From positions 1,281,001-1,345,000 of the forward strand of contig JAOTOL010001621.1 in assembly GCA_034440575.1 (NCBI GenBank): a DNA stretch of 64,000 nucleotides. The letters are read 5' to 3'. The notes under the pieces are model-generated. The model made no database searches. It had not been told where the DNA came from and saw only the letters and a list, made by a program, of their open reading frames with translations. A program made the translations under genes and the position numbers. This DNA is from Imbricaverruca yamaguchii. Its lineage: Eukaryota; Arthropoda; Thecostraca; Neoverrucidae. The first letter of the stretch is position 1. Every line of letters begins with the position of its first letter. Below, in pieces: positions 1-10,177 of this stretch.

Positions 1-590
1 TCATAGGGACAGCTCGCAGAACTGAGCCTTGTACGAGAACTAGCTTGTAAGGATAATAGAAACAGAGGACTGCTGCTACAATCCCCAGCCAATGTACCTG
101 ATGGTCAAATTGCGTGCATATTTATAAAAATAGCAACAGGAAATTGCAATCCATTAGTGCTTGATTAGCGCAAGGACTAATCTAAGCATACAGCACTAGG
201 AACAACATTAGTTAACCTTTCGTGCTGGATGCCCGGCTACCTTTAATTGCCATTATAATTGTCTATTTCCATGTAATTGAAAACATATGTTATTTATCAT
301 GAGTAGTGTCCTTCTACATGCAACTAAAATATGAATATTTGGCATGGTTCGAAACATTGACTAAGGTTTGCAGAATAAAACAATTTTGTGCCAATGGGTG
401 TCCGTTGGAAGATCAGGGTCAGGGAGAAACTACACTATAGCCCAATATCTGAAGCTGTTAACGAATGCATTGGTTTTAAATAAGTGCACAAATTTCGTGA
501 GTTCATTACTTTAAAACATGCATAATCGGCAAGCGTACCCGCCCCATCACATGAACATTCTGTATTGCAAATAATTTAATTTGCATTGAT
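1..590. other. Unique AT-rich DNA, no gene seen
   Basis: No reading frame of note, no tandem repeat and no recognisable mobile-element motif. It is ordinary AT-rich intergenic or intronic sequence. Confidence 0.5.
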
Positions 591-789
591 ATCACATGGA
601 AACAAACAGCGGACTAGATGAGAAACAGCGATCAATTTGAGGGCATCTAAGTGCCCCTTCATCACATTGGTACCATGAATTATCGGCACAGTTATCCTGG
701 TGTGACCATGGGAGATGTGGCGCTCCTCGGCCCAGCATCACCATCAATCGGTTATCTGGTCTGCTAGATAATGCATGTAGCCTGCTGGC

Positions 790-985
790 ATATCCGTGCG
801 GGTCGGAGCCGGGTCCGGCGCCGGCGCCCTGTGTGTGCAGCGACACGCACCAGCTGACTCGGTCGCGTGCTGCCGTGTGCTCCACTGGCCGTGACAGCAG
901 CACGCGCTGGCCCCTGACCTCTGCTCCGCCCGCGCCCACCGCCCAGACTCGCTCCGACCGCACCGAGCAGCCTCGCGCCAACAAG
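790..985. other. CpG-rich patch
   Basis: About 200 bp of sharply higher GC content with many CpG dinucleotides (GGCGCCGGCGCC near 815), inside AT-rich DNA. Open frames on the minus strand here overlap one another and look like composition effects. It could be a small CpG island, an unmethylated exon, or part of the 5' region of the adjacent decayed LINE. Nothing identifies which. Confidence 0.4.
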
Positions 986-1287
986 GCCCAAAAGGCAAAC
1001 TGAGAAGAGTTTGCAGCCGAGTTTGGTTTGACCTTTTGCTAGATAATCACGAATTTGAAGGAGATCTACAACAGACTCTCAGAAAGGCCACCATAACTTC
1101 CAACAGACACAACGTTCCACAAGGTAAAATTCCTCAATTCAATGCATATTTTACCGAATATATTAGAGCGTTGATGGATGGGCGAATTCTCCGAAAGGCC
1201 GAGACACCCCCAACACGGTATAAATTAATGAGTTTAACCGCAACATCCACACGCTTTCGAATAGCAAGAAAAGGAAAAGTTCTCTCA

Positions 1288-1340
1288 CTTCGTTAGTTAT
1301 TTGGGTTTTCGGGTGCTTCGACTGCTCTGGTCATATTGCA
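1288..1340 (+). repeat. Dispersed ~55-bp word (GTTATTTGGG family), copy 1
   Basis: A segment starting GTTAGTTATTTGGGTTTTCG recurs near 26944, 29994 and 53168, always on the plus strand. Here it lies between two parts of the decayed LINE. Its 3' half is diverged from the other copies. It may be the end of an unrecognised mobile element. Confidence 0.6.
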
Positions 1341-2534
1341 GGAAATATTTTTATGGGTTTGTCTCAAGCACAAATGGAACAACGAGCAAGAATACTGGAG
1401 GGTCATAAAACCAATGCATAAATCAAAAGACCCGGACCTTAATCGGCCCCCCGTAACTGGCCTGCATGAAGGGGTGTCATCGCAAAAGTCTGTTGATGAC
1501 AAGCTCATAAGCTTTTGCGCTGATATCAGTAAAGGCAGGCCATCAAATAGAAATATCATTCATAGAATGGAAGATGTGAAAGGTGATAGTAGCCCCGAGA
1601 AGCCCTTTGAAGTCTCTAGTGTACGAAAGGTAATAGGAGCAAGTAGAAATGCAGGCGCCTGTGGTACAGACGACATTGCGATCTATCATCTGAAGCACCT
1701 TGGAGAAAGAACCCTGAATGTGCTTACATAAATGTTAAACTGTTCATGGCTTACAAATCAGACAGCTGAGATCTGGAAGAAGGGAACCATCATCACAATC
1801 TTGAAGCCTGGAAAGTCTCCTGACAACCCTTCCTCAATCCGACCTAGCAATCTTCTCTGCAGGGTTCTAGGGTTAATCGTCTTCCAAGGTTCCAGAGCGG
1901 TTGATACTGGATAGAAATGCAATGTTTCTCAACTCGGAATCACATCAGCATGGATATCAAAAGGACCATAGCACAAACACCCACCTCTCAAAGATGAGTG
2001 AGCACATTTTGAAAGACTTCAACATGAAGAAACCGCCGGAGAGGACCAGTGTGGTGTCAGTGGATGCGACGAAAGCCTCTGCCGCGGTCTCACTGATCGA
2101 TATGATAATGAATATTGACGAAATGCATGCGAATGACAAGAGATGCCTTTGCAGCTACCTGACAGATCGAAAAGCCCGGGTCAAATTTGGTGAAGCCAAG
2201 TCGCGCACCAGAATCTTTAAAACGGCGTCCCCAGAGTGTTATCTCCCCAGCTCTTCAACATGTACGTGGCCAAATACTGTCCCCCACCACCGGAAATACT
2301 TGTCTTGTCTTATACGGATGACGTCGTGGCACGGCCAAGGGATGTTAAATTGCGGATGATTGAGAGAAGAATGCAAAGATACTTGAACTATCTGGTTGAG
2401 TGGTTCGAGAATCTGGAACTACGACTTTTCCCTGCCAAGTCCACGGTGACGTTATTTACGCCTGACACACACCAATACTCTTATCATCCTGACATCTCAC
2501 CGAATGGCATCACGCTGCCTCTCGATCAGTATCC

Positions 2535-2700
2535 TGGGGACGAGTAGTCTAGGGGTAAGTTGCCCGTCTCATAATCGAGAGATTGTGGGTTCGAGTCTCA
2601 CCTGTCGCTACTCTTCACCCGCGGCCAATCGGCGTGAGATATTGGCGACTGTACATGACTCGATGGTCGAAGTGTCATAAAACGAATAACCACCATAACT
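2535..2700 (+). mobile_element. tRNA-derived SINE-like insertion inside the LINE
   Basis: The LINE frame breaks after ITLPLDQYPG and resumes at FLGVRFD. Between them is a polymerase III-like A box (TAGTCTAGGGGTAAG, about 2551) and a B box (GGGTTCGAGTC, about 2588). A T-arm can pair (GTGGG with CTCAC). The loop region carries CTCATAA, reminiscent of a Met (CAT) tRNA, but the anticodon stem and acceptor stem do not fold properly, so it is not a working tRNA gene. About 90 bp of non-tRNA body follows. No second copy was seen in this window. Confidence 0.55.
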
Positions 2701-3533
2701 CGATCAATATCAAAAGGTTTTTGGGGGTGAGGTTCGATCGCCTCATGGATTTCAGTAAACATGTCCAGAAAATAAATAACAAATCCAAAAGTAAATATTA
2801 TGTACTCAGGGCGGTTCCCGGAGCAAACGATGAACAGTCCAAAGAAGACATAGTTTATCTGTACAGGCAGTTCATTAGGTCTCATTTTCACTACGCCTCA
2901 AATGCCAGGCGATCCTGCATTAGCGAGACGAGTATGAAGAAAATGCAGGTAACACGGAAGCGAAGGTGCTTCCAGTGCAGAATCATCTTGATATCATTAG
3001 AGCTCAGTGCGTGGCCAAGTAATTTCGACCCGACCATCCTCTAAGCTGCTTCCATGACGTGGGAGACCCTCCAAGACGAATGAAGAGCACCCCATCACGC
3101 TTTTACAACAGATTTGTGCCGCAGACGCCGTTTTATAATGGGACTCTGGTAAAGGAATCCATAATATGTATTCACACCACGCTTACACCAAACTCACTCG
3201 CGAGCCTGAGAACTCGCCACTCCTGGATGCTGTGCCGCCGGAAATCAATATGTAAAAGGAGACCCTGCCAAGAAAACTTCGCGTTGACTTGGCAAGACTG
3301 AGAAGCGGACGACACCCTGGACTGGAAGACGACCTACACAAAATTGGTGCCCTTTCTTCCTCCACCTGCAGGAGATACAACGACGGCGAAGGAAATGTCT
3401 CCCACCTTCTCTTTATCTGCCCTCAATTCTCTGCACTTCGAAACAAACTCTCTATAAATACTCTACCTAACCACTAGAAGTTGCCGATCTCTTGATGGAC
3501 GCGAGGTTATGACGCGATTATAGTATAGGGCTG

Positions 3534-4035
3534 CTTGACTGACTGAGCCTCGTGGGTCCTGACCTGGCTCGAACGAGTCTCAATACCGTGCTGGATAATC
3601 GAGCAACAATTCCCGGCAGTGAGCTCGATGAACCTCGCAACTTTTCTACGCAAACAATATGGCCTTCACCATAGACAACAGCTTCCTTCTTGATGACCGA
3701 CTAAGTACTGCGAAACAATTCGCCTTCTCAATATATTAGAAAGGAATGCAAGCATTTTAGATAACACGAATTCAGTTGTGGGAATAGAACAGCAGACCAC
3801 GCCCGTCCGTTCAACAGTCACAGGCCAAAGATTCTTCCAGGTAGTTTATTCACAGAAACAACGAGTAACCTTCGGCGGAGCCTAGAACTTTCAATACTGG
3901 GAGAGGAGGGCATGATCGTTTCTGGGTCGATTTCTTCATGTAACGCTCGTGGGCATGATCACAAATTCCACGACGTTTTTAAGGGGACACGTCTCTCTCG
4001 CCACCACTCCTTCCTTTGGTCCGCCTTAACGAAAT
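3534..4035. other. No gene seen
   Basis: Unique sequence after the LINE relic. No credible frame or repeat. Confidence 0.4.
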
Positions 4036-4039
4036 ACGA

Positions 4040-4810
4040 AAAGATTGAATATTTCTTGCAGACTGGGGCTTATTTTGTCCGGCAACTGCCATACATTTTG
4101 GATGGCTCATTTTCGTCTAAAGCGACTGAATCGGGTTGTGAAATTGACGGATCAGAATATTTGTCCTGTGGAAGTCGATCACAGGAAAGCATGTTTGCGC
4201 GTTGTTCGCCTGCGGGATAGAACCATGTGCACCATTTTGTGTTCAAAAATTTTCACTCAGCATTTTTCACCAATGTGGCTTCTGATGGCACTTGAAACAA
4301 TCAATTTTGAATGTGCCGGACAGTTGCGGTCATTAAACGAAATACTAAAGGATTGAAGATTACTTGCGCACTGCGACCAATTCCGTCTGGCAAGTACCAT
4401 GCATTTTGGACAGCTCTTTATTTTTGAAGGCGGCTAAATCGGGTTGAGAAATTAAAGAATTAGAATATCTGTCCAAGGGAAGCTGATCAAGGGAAAGCAT
4501 CTTGGGGCTTTGTTCACGTGCATGCTTGACATTTTGGTGTTGCATTTTTAACTCGTTACTTTTCACCATTGTGGCTCCTGAAAGCACTTGGAACAATCGA
4601 TTTTGAACACGGGGGACGGTTGCGGTGATTATATGAAAGCCCAAAGGATTGCAGATTTCTTGCAGACTGGGGCCTATTCCGTCCGGTAAGTACCATGGAC
4701 GGCTCACCGTTTGGACGGCTCTGTTTTTTAACCGTCTAAATCGGGTTAAAATACTGACGACTTAGAAGTCTTGTCCAAGGGAAGTTGATCATGGGAAAGT
4801 ATGTACCGAA
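4040..4810 (+). repeat. ~300-bp tandem repeat, about 2.5 diverged units
   Basis: Landmarks recur at about 300-bp spacing. TTGCAGACTGGGGC-like words occur near 4056, 4358 (diverged) and 4660. GTGGCTNCTG...CACTTGRAACAATC occurs near 4274 and 4571. AAATCGGGTT-like words occur near 4130, 4436 and 4738. Units are roughly 75-80 percent alike by eye. A separate partial unit occurs near 47505-47640, so this is a dispersed family rather than a purely local duplication. Confidence 0.75.
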
Positions 4811-4957
4811 ATTATTCATGTACTGAATATCGTATGGTCATGAATCATGAATATCACGTAACCATGTGGCGTTGAGAAACTGTGCAACCGATTGTGGGAA
4901 AGAGGGCCGGGAAAGCTCTCGATAGAATGGCTAGTAATTGGCGGATAATACTAACTC

Positions 4958-5135
4958 CGCCAGGGGCGAGCTTGGTCCAGTGGTTAAGGTGCTGAGCTCT
5001 CGATACGAATGCGTCAGTTTCAACACTCGCACCACTCGGAACACTTCCCAATCCCGCGGCCCACCGGCGAAGTAGTGTGGCCGGTGCCATTAGCCGTGCT
5101 CGTGCATAAAATCCGTCGTAAGCTACCCAGTAAAC
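4958..5135 (+). mobile_element. SINE family S2 (Leu/Ser-tRNA-like head), old copy
   Basis: The head has GTCCAGTGGTTAAGGTGCTG, a degenerate type II tRNA A box. It is followed by the family body: CACTCGGAACACTTCCCAAT, CCCACCGGCGAAG, GTGTGGCCGGTGCC and GTGCATAAAATCCGTCG. The same body occurs in three other places in this window (12781, 49793, 60850). This copy is the most diverged and no clear target duplication was found. Confidence 0.8.
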
Positions 5136-5334
5136 ATTACCTTAGCCATTGGCACCACATCAACATGAGCATAAAATAACGGAAAGCTAAAATTACGTCA
5201 TTTTGGCTTTCACGCAGAAGTTGGCCCCATGTACCCGGGCACACTGACCGGTTCTCACACACTGGCTACCGGTGTGACGTCACCGGTTCCCATCGACGAA
5301 TTCGTCGCCGATGCACTGAAAACCGTCTGTGCGA

Positions 5335-5478
5335 CAACATTCCCTGTTCACAGGCATTCTGTGTCAGTTGTGACACACCATTCTTACAAGTATTCTCCGT
5401 CAGCTGCGACATTTCCTTTTTACAGGTATTTTGCGTCCGCTGTAGCATTCCCTGCTGAGGGCTATTCTGTGCAATTAC
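5335..5478 (+). repeat. 36-bp minisatellite, block 1
   Basis: About four diverged 36-bp units built on ACAGGTATTCTGCGTCAGC plus TGTGACATTCCCTGCT. The same unit resumes at 5873 after an unrelated ~390-bp insert. Confidence 0.75.
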
Positions 5479-5872
5479 TATTCTGCGCAATTAGGCGCTC
5501 TCATGCAATTACAGCACATTTGCTCACACACACACACTTATAGGTCACACAAGATAATAACGCCCTATAATAATGTTATGCCGACGCCACATGCACATTC
5601 GCCTTGTTGATTGCGAACTGGATGGTGATTACTAACAACTGATTGACACTTCTCCATGTATGTGCATGTGCTTTTGGATATTTCGTCTGTGTGTCTTTCA
5701 CCAACCTGTGGTAGGTGGTAGATGTAGTGTCACGTGTCGATTGAAATATTCAAAACACTGTTTCATATATGCTTTACACTATCGTAATTGCCCCCTGATG
5801 AAGGCATCAAGCCGAAACGTTGGTGTTCCTTCTTCGAATATATCATCTTGTGCCAGTGTAATCTGTGCATGA
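5479..5872 (+). mobile_element. ~390-bp insert splitting the minisatellite, with a hammerhead core
   Basis: This stretch has no 36-bp unit but is flanked on both sides by the same minisatellite, so it behaves as an insertion. Near its 3' end lies a hammerhead-ribozyme core. The size and the terminal ribozyme resemble retrozymes or terminal fragments of Penelope-like elements. No reverse transcriptase is visible, so the assignment is inference. Confidence 0.5.
5795..5828 (+). ncRNA. Hammerhead ribozyme core motif
   Basis: CTGATGA (5795-5801) is followed by a 3-bp stem II, GGC (5803-5805) with GCC (5811-5813), closed by a five-base loop. GAAAC (5814-5818) and GTTGGTGTTC follow, allowing a very short stem III (AAC with GTT). 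These are the invariant catalytic elements of the hammerhead in the correct order and spacing. The minimal stem III and the GCCGAAACGTTGGTGTT context are as described for Penelope-like elements and retrozymes. Stem I is not obvious here, so activity as a monomer is doubtful. Confidence 0.65.
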
Positions 5873-6090
5873 CCTGTTCATAGGCATTCTGCATCAGCTG
5901 TTGCATTCCCTGCTGAGGGCTATTCTAGGTCAGCTGCGACATTACCTGCTCACAGGTATTCTAGGTCAGCTGTGACGTTCCTTGCTCACAGATATTTTGT
6001 GGCAGCTGTGAAATTCCATCGCCACTGGCATTCTGCATCAGCTCTGAATTTCCATGCTCACTGGTATTCTGCGTCAGCTGTAGCATTGTG
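5873..6090 (+). repeat. 36-bp minisatellite, block 2
   Basis: Six diverged units of the 36-bp repeat (for example GGTATTCTAGGTCAGCTG), continuing block 1 after the insert. Confidence 0.75.
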
Positions 6091-6920
6091 TGACCCGTTG
6101 TGAGTTTTTACGGTGGAGTAGCACGTCGTCAGCTCACCGATAGATGGCATGTCTTCTTGACGAGAGTCGAAGCCGTTGTCGGGCTTGTCCGTATGCGCGA
6201 CGATGACGCCATCCCTGCTGGCGGTGCAGCCCATCCTAAAGGGCGGACATTCTAGCCGTGCGCACGATCTGGAACCGGAGGATGCAGCGGTGTCATGCAT
6301 GGGCTCAGCTGTGGCACTGCCAACTGTCACGATTGAGGAGGGCGTACGAAATTTCAGGTTCATTCATTTCATGTTGCATTCACTCGTCTAATGTTGTACT
6401 TAGAAATGTTTACAGGATCTATTCTTCTCTTCCCAACCCAATATGGCGGACATCACGCCTTAGAGCATGTTTTCTAAAAGGGCATGAGCACCCCCAGAGT
6501 TGGTCATTTTGAAGTAGCTCTGTTACAAGGTCGTGGGGCAAATTTCTACGTTCATTGCATGAAGTGGTTCAATTCTACGTACATTTATTTTTACGTTCTT
6601 TGACAAAGAGAGGTGCGATGCGTCACGGTTGAACATTATTTGATCGCTACCGAACTTGACACATCTTGTATTGAGCTATATTGGCACAAGGTGAAGGGGT
6701 AGCCGCATGAGAACTTGGAACTTCATCAAATATGTTCAAACTTCATCAAACAGCAGATCAAATTAAACCAGCGGGAAGTGGCCACTCACGACGGGCGCAA
6801 ACTAGGATGAAATTTTCTTTACTTTCGAAAGACACGCTATGTAGCGGAAAATGAAGTTGGATGGCGCATAGGTAAACACTGAAGAAATGATCGAGGTATA
6901 CACATCCAAGGGCAGCTAAA
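6091..6920. other. No gene seen
   Basis: Unique sequence. Short open frames near 6176-6390 have no recognisable content. Confidence 0.4.
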
Positions 6921-6979
6921 GCAGGTATATATGTGTGTATATATAAATATAAATATATGTATATATATATATATATGTG

Positions 6980-7063
<84 letters not shown>
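6921..7063. repeat. (TA)n microsatellite
   Basis: About 140 bp of nearly pure TA with scattered TG and AAA interruptions at the left end. Confidence 0.95.
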
Positions 7064-7066
<3 letters not shown>

Positions 7067-8418
7067 GGTCCCTAATTTTCTCTTTATTCCGCTTACATGG
7101 CTCATGCTAATTTATGAATGCTTATTGAGTGCGTACCTAACTACAGGTGAGTAAATGTTTTCAGGTGTGACGTAGGATCTTAGATGCGTGTATGTGAAAT
7201 AGGCATGAACTTATGTGGCTGGAGATATGTCTATGCGATGACATGTTAGCAACGCTACAGATAAGAACGTGTATATAGTAGGCTTGATGTTGCATTATGT
7301 ATAAAAAGGCGGCACAAGTGACCTTTATGGTCTGGCACGCCTCTAAAAAACCACGCCCTCCCCCATTGGATACAAAGCGAACATTGGTGTTTAACAGCAA
7401 AACAATTCAACGAATAATTACACTTGCACTGTTCGCACGTAGCAGATGGACGGTGGTTGAAAATATGTTATGCATCTTCGGTGCCAAACCCACCAATTCT
7501 AGCTGGGGACCGTCTGTCGCAGTCTGTTTGGCTGTGTGCAGATGTATGTGTTCTCTATCAATCCTCAAAGCATTTCCCATTCGTCATGTATTCTTCGGTA
7601 TCCGTCATCTTACATATAAAATTAGACGCTTCATGCTTCTTTATCTGATAGAAGCTCAAATCAAAACTAGAGGTACGCTGTTCGCCTTTTTCAAACAACA
7701 TAACATGGTATTATTGCAACTTATACAACAGCTAGACAAACCTTAACGATGAAATTTGATGTTACGCTCCCAGGTTTTCATTAACACAAGCAATGTTATG
7801 CAAGCCACGTTGCGTATTGCAACGATGCCGATTCCGGCATCAGTGGTTGAGTGACCGTCGCGAGTTTTCCTAAGCCCTTTGCTCGTTCTCTATGCCTGGA
7901 GATTGGCGACAGGCCGTCCTTCCGCCAGCCTTGCCGTTGGGTGCCGACTTTGTGCAGCCAGTCGAAGCATAGCGGCTGTCGTCGGTCATATCTGGCTCAT
8001 GACGATCTATCCAGTACTCATCACGTCTCGCTTACTTTCTGAATTGAAGAACAGCGGGTCTGCCATAGCAGATGAATTGCACATAAGCTATGACAGATAT
8101 GGGTACGAGAAAACGGGGTGCCCTATCAGACCAATTGCACGTTCTCATGTGGTGGGTGGGACCGTGGAATGGCTGTCGATTGTTAGTTTATGGCGACCAT
8201 ATATCCCGAACTCATGCTTTGTGGTTTATTTGTATTATTTTATTTTATTTTCAGCAGATTCTCCTTAACGCGGAAAATGATTCGGCACATATGCACATCC
8301 AAAGCTGGATCCGACTGAATCTAACTGATCAAAGGAAGGATTTCATTCCTCACACATTTGAATCATCTTCTCGATTCCTCAGAAACCGGAATATTTGTTC
8401 TTTCCTAAGACGGCATAA
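7064..8418. other. No gene identified
   Basis: AT-rich unique sequence. The longest ATG frame (7297-7743, plus, about 149 codons) has no recognisable motif, no repeat support and no splice context, so it is not called as a gene. Confidence 0.4.
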
Positions 8419-9096
8419 GAGCAATTTCTAAATGTGGTGAAGTTAATCATGGTCGCACGTACATATGCAGATGAGACAAATTTCATAGAAAAGCGTACCT
8501 ATGCCGATGGGTGATATGAACTTTGATATTAAAATACCAGCCCTCAGATCTCATCCGAGAATGAATACTTCAGACGGAGAGAGCGAGTGAGGCGAACGGA
8601 CGAACGCAATCTACAGACGAGACCAACCGAGCATCGAGCTTGTTTGTCTGCTTGCATGGGTTTGAAAGATTTGAACTGGTTTAGAGCAGTGATTATGTGA
8701 AGCTGCATGTCAACAGAATTGACGTTAAATAATCCAAATTGACGTTAAACTGACGTTAAATTGACGTTAAATGATCATTTAACCTCAATTCTGTTGACAT
8801 GCAGCTGCACATGATCACTGCTCTGAAGAAGTTCAAATCTTTGAAACCCATGCAAGCAAACAAGGAAGCTCGATGCTCGGTTGGTCTCGTCTGTAGATTG
8901 CGTTCGTCCGTTCGCCTCGTTCGCTCACTCGCTCACTCCGTCTGAAATGTTCAAATTCGGATGAGATCTGAGGGCTGGTATTTTAATATCCACGTTCATA
9001 TCACCCTTCTGCATAGGTACGCTTATCTATGAAATTTGTCTCATCTGGATATGTACGTGCGACCATTATTAATTTCACGATATTTAGAAATTGCTC
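8419..9096. mobile_element. Foldback/MITE-like palindrome with ~300-bp arms
   Basis: The left arm starts GAGCAATTTCTAAAT (8419) and the right arm ends ATTTAGAAATTGCTC (9096). The arms stay complementary through several landmarks, including TGAGACAAATTTCAT with ATGAAATTTGTCTCA, AGACGAGACCAACCGAGCAT with its complement, and TGCATGTCAACAGAATT with AATTCTGTTGACATGCA. The centre (about 8715-8780) holds four TGACGTTAAA words. Arms are about 90 percent complementary by eye. No protein-coding capacity and no clear target duplication were found. Confidence 0.85.
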
Positions 9097-9597
9097 CAGC
9101 TCGGTGTCTTTTCCCCGTCATTAAATCGCCAAATAGCATCGCACCCTAAACAAATCACATATCGAGCTGATGAAAACGAACATACATAGTATGCGCCAAG
9201 CTTCAACTTTGCATTTTCCACCATTACAAACGTACTGTAAAGTATATTTTTCCTCATTTTGGAGCGTCAGCGCACTGCGAGTCACCGTGCCACGGACGAT
9301 AGCTGTCTCGGCCTGGCGAGTGCACCCAGTGTCGCCCGCACTAATCAGCTGTACGTATTGACCATGGCCTCAGGCTAGCACCCACGGCAGGTTTTCAGCC
9401 GCACATAATCAATGTTGACCTACATTGGGGCAGGGTGATGTGCTTCCGAACGTGGCCGCCTCCGGGCGTCTGCACACAAGCCGGCTGGGAGCGCAGGCCG
9501 TGCTCTCTCAGTCTGCTGTGAACAGCTCCCAACACACCCACACTCAATTCATAAGCATACAGATCAGCTGTGCCTGATAGAGCAGCTGCCTTTTGTC
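9097..9597. other. No gene seen
   Basis: Unique sequence with a moderately GC-rich part near 9420-9540. Nothing recognisable. Confidence 0.4.
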
Positions 9598-9933
9598 CTT
9601 TTTTTCATAAATTTAATCAGAGTTCTTGCGAGGGTGGCTTTATGAACCAGGGTCCCACTGCTAAGCAAAGCTTGTTGCGTGAACCCTTGGCCCACCACCC
9701 GACCCATGAATTCCAGTTAAACGACATAATTTCGACCGAACGTTTAACGTGTCGTCAGTACACCGACACGGCCGCCCGGTAGCTCATCCCCGGCCTTATC
9801 GGGCCAGCTGCCAACTGACCCGACCAGCCAGGGGCTGAATGCGAGCGCGCGTAGCGGCTCGAACCCTGTGTTGCCAGGGCGGGGGAGACCAGTGCAGGCC
9901 AGCGCTCTAGCTAACTGAGGCACCGGGGCGGCC
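9598..9933 (-). mobile_element. SINE family S1 (tRNA head), minus-strand copy
   Basis: Read on the minus strand from 9933, it starts GCCGCCCCGGTGCCTCAGTT and TAGAGCGCTGGCCTGCA, then has the B box GGGTTCGAGCC. The body contains GTCAGTTGGCAGCTGGCCCG, ATAAGGCCGGGGA, GGCGGCCGTGTCGGTG and GGGTTCACGCAACAAGCT. It matches the plus-strand copy at 61244 over its whole ~330 bp and ends in an A-rich tail (GAAAAAAAGG). A polymerase III-driven, LINE-mobilised element is implied. Confidence 0.9.
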
Positions 9934-9956
9934 CTATCTCGCCTCTATCCTTAAAC

Positions 9957-10016
9957 ACAGAGTTCGAAAAACCAATGCAGGCCAGCGGTCTAGCCAACTG
10001 AGCTACCGGAGCGGCT
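9957..10016 (-). mobile_element. Second, truncated S1 SINE head
   Basis: On the minus strand, GCCGCTCCGGTAGCTCAGTT, GGCTAGACCGCTGGCCTGCA and a GGTTTTTCGAAC remnant repeat the S1 head just upstream of the full copy. It is either an independent truncated insertion or the first head of a dimeric SINE. Confidence 0.65.
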
Positions 10017-10177
10017 CTATCTATCTCTATCCTATCTTGCTTCCCTCACTTTTTATTACTCCCTTCGGTGTTAACTGAATCGAATTACTGCTAGCTGTGT
10101 CACCATCAGATTGGCATCTCGGGAACTGGTGGGTACGGTTCGGTGCTTGGTTTGAGCTAGCTGTCGAAGCAGTCGCC

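Larger units (their letters stand above)
1021..3533 (+). pseudogene. Decayed Jockey/I-like LINE reverse transcriptase
   Basis: Fragments in different plus frames line up, in order, with a non-LTR reverse transcriptase. The linker contains ACGTDDIAIYHLKHL (about 1650-1700). Then come IWKKGTIITILKPGKSPDNP (about 1770), a HGYQKDHST motif (about 1955), VSVDATKAS (about 2055), SYLTDRKARVKFGEA (about 2150), and the catalytic motif written YTDD (about 2310). The thumb follows with FLGVRFDRLMDFSKHVQ (about 2720), and a C-terminal Cys/His-rich segment with CRRYNDGEGNVSHLLFICP (about 3370). Stops and frameshifts separate every piece and the endonuclease half is missing, so it is dead. YTDD instead of YADD, and Y for C in the Cys/His motif, are further decay. 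The arrangement fits the Jockey/I group better than the CR1 copies elsewhere in the window. Two insertions (about 1290 and 2535) interrupt it. Confidence 0.85.

Noticed and set aside
2550..2615. A Met (CAT) tRNA gene
   Set aside because: A and B boxes and a T-arm are present, but the anticodon stem and acceptor stem do not pair at proper tRNA positions. A SINE head is more likely.
7297..7743. 149-codon plus-strand ATG frame
   Set aside because: No recognisable motif, lies in AT-rich unique DNA, no splice or promoter context. A frame of this length can arise by chance in 64 kb read six ways.
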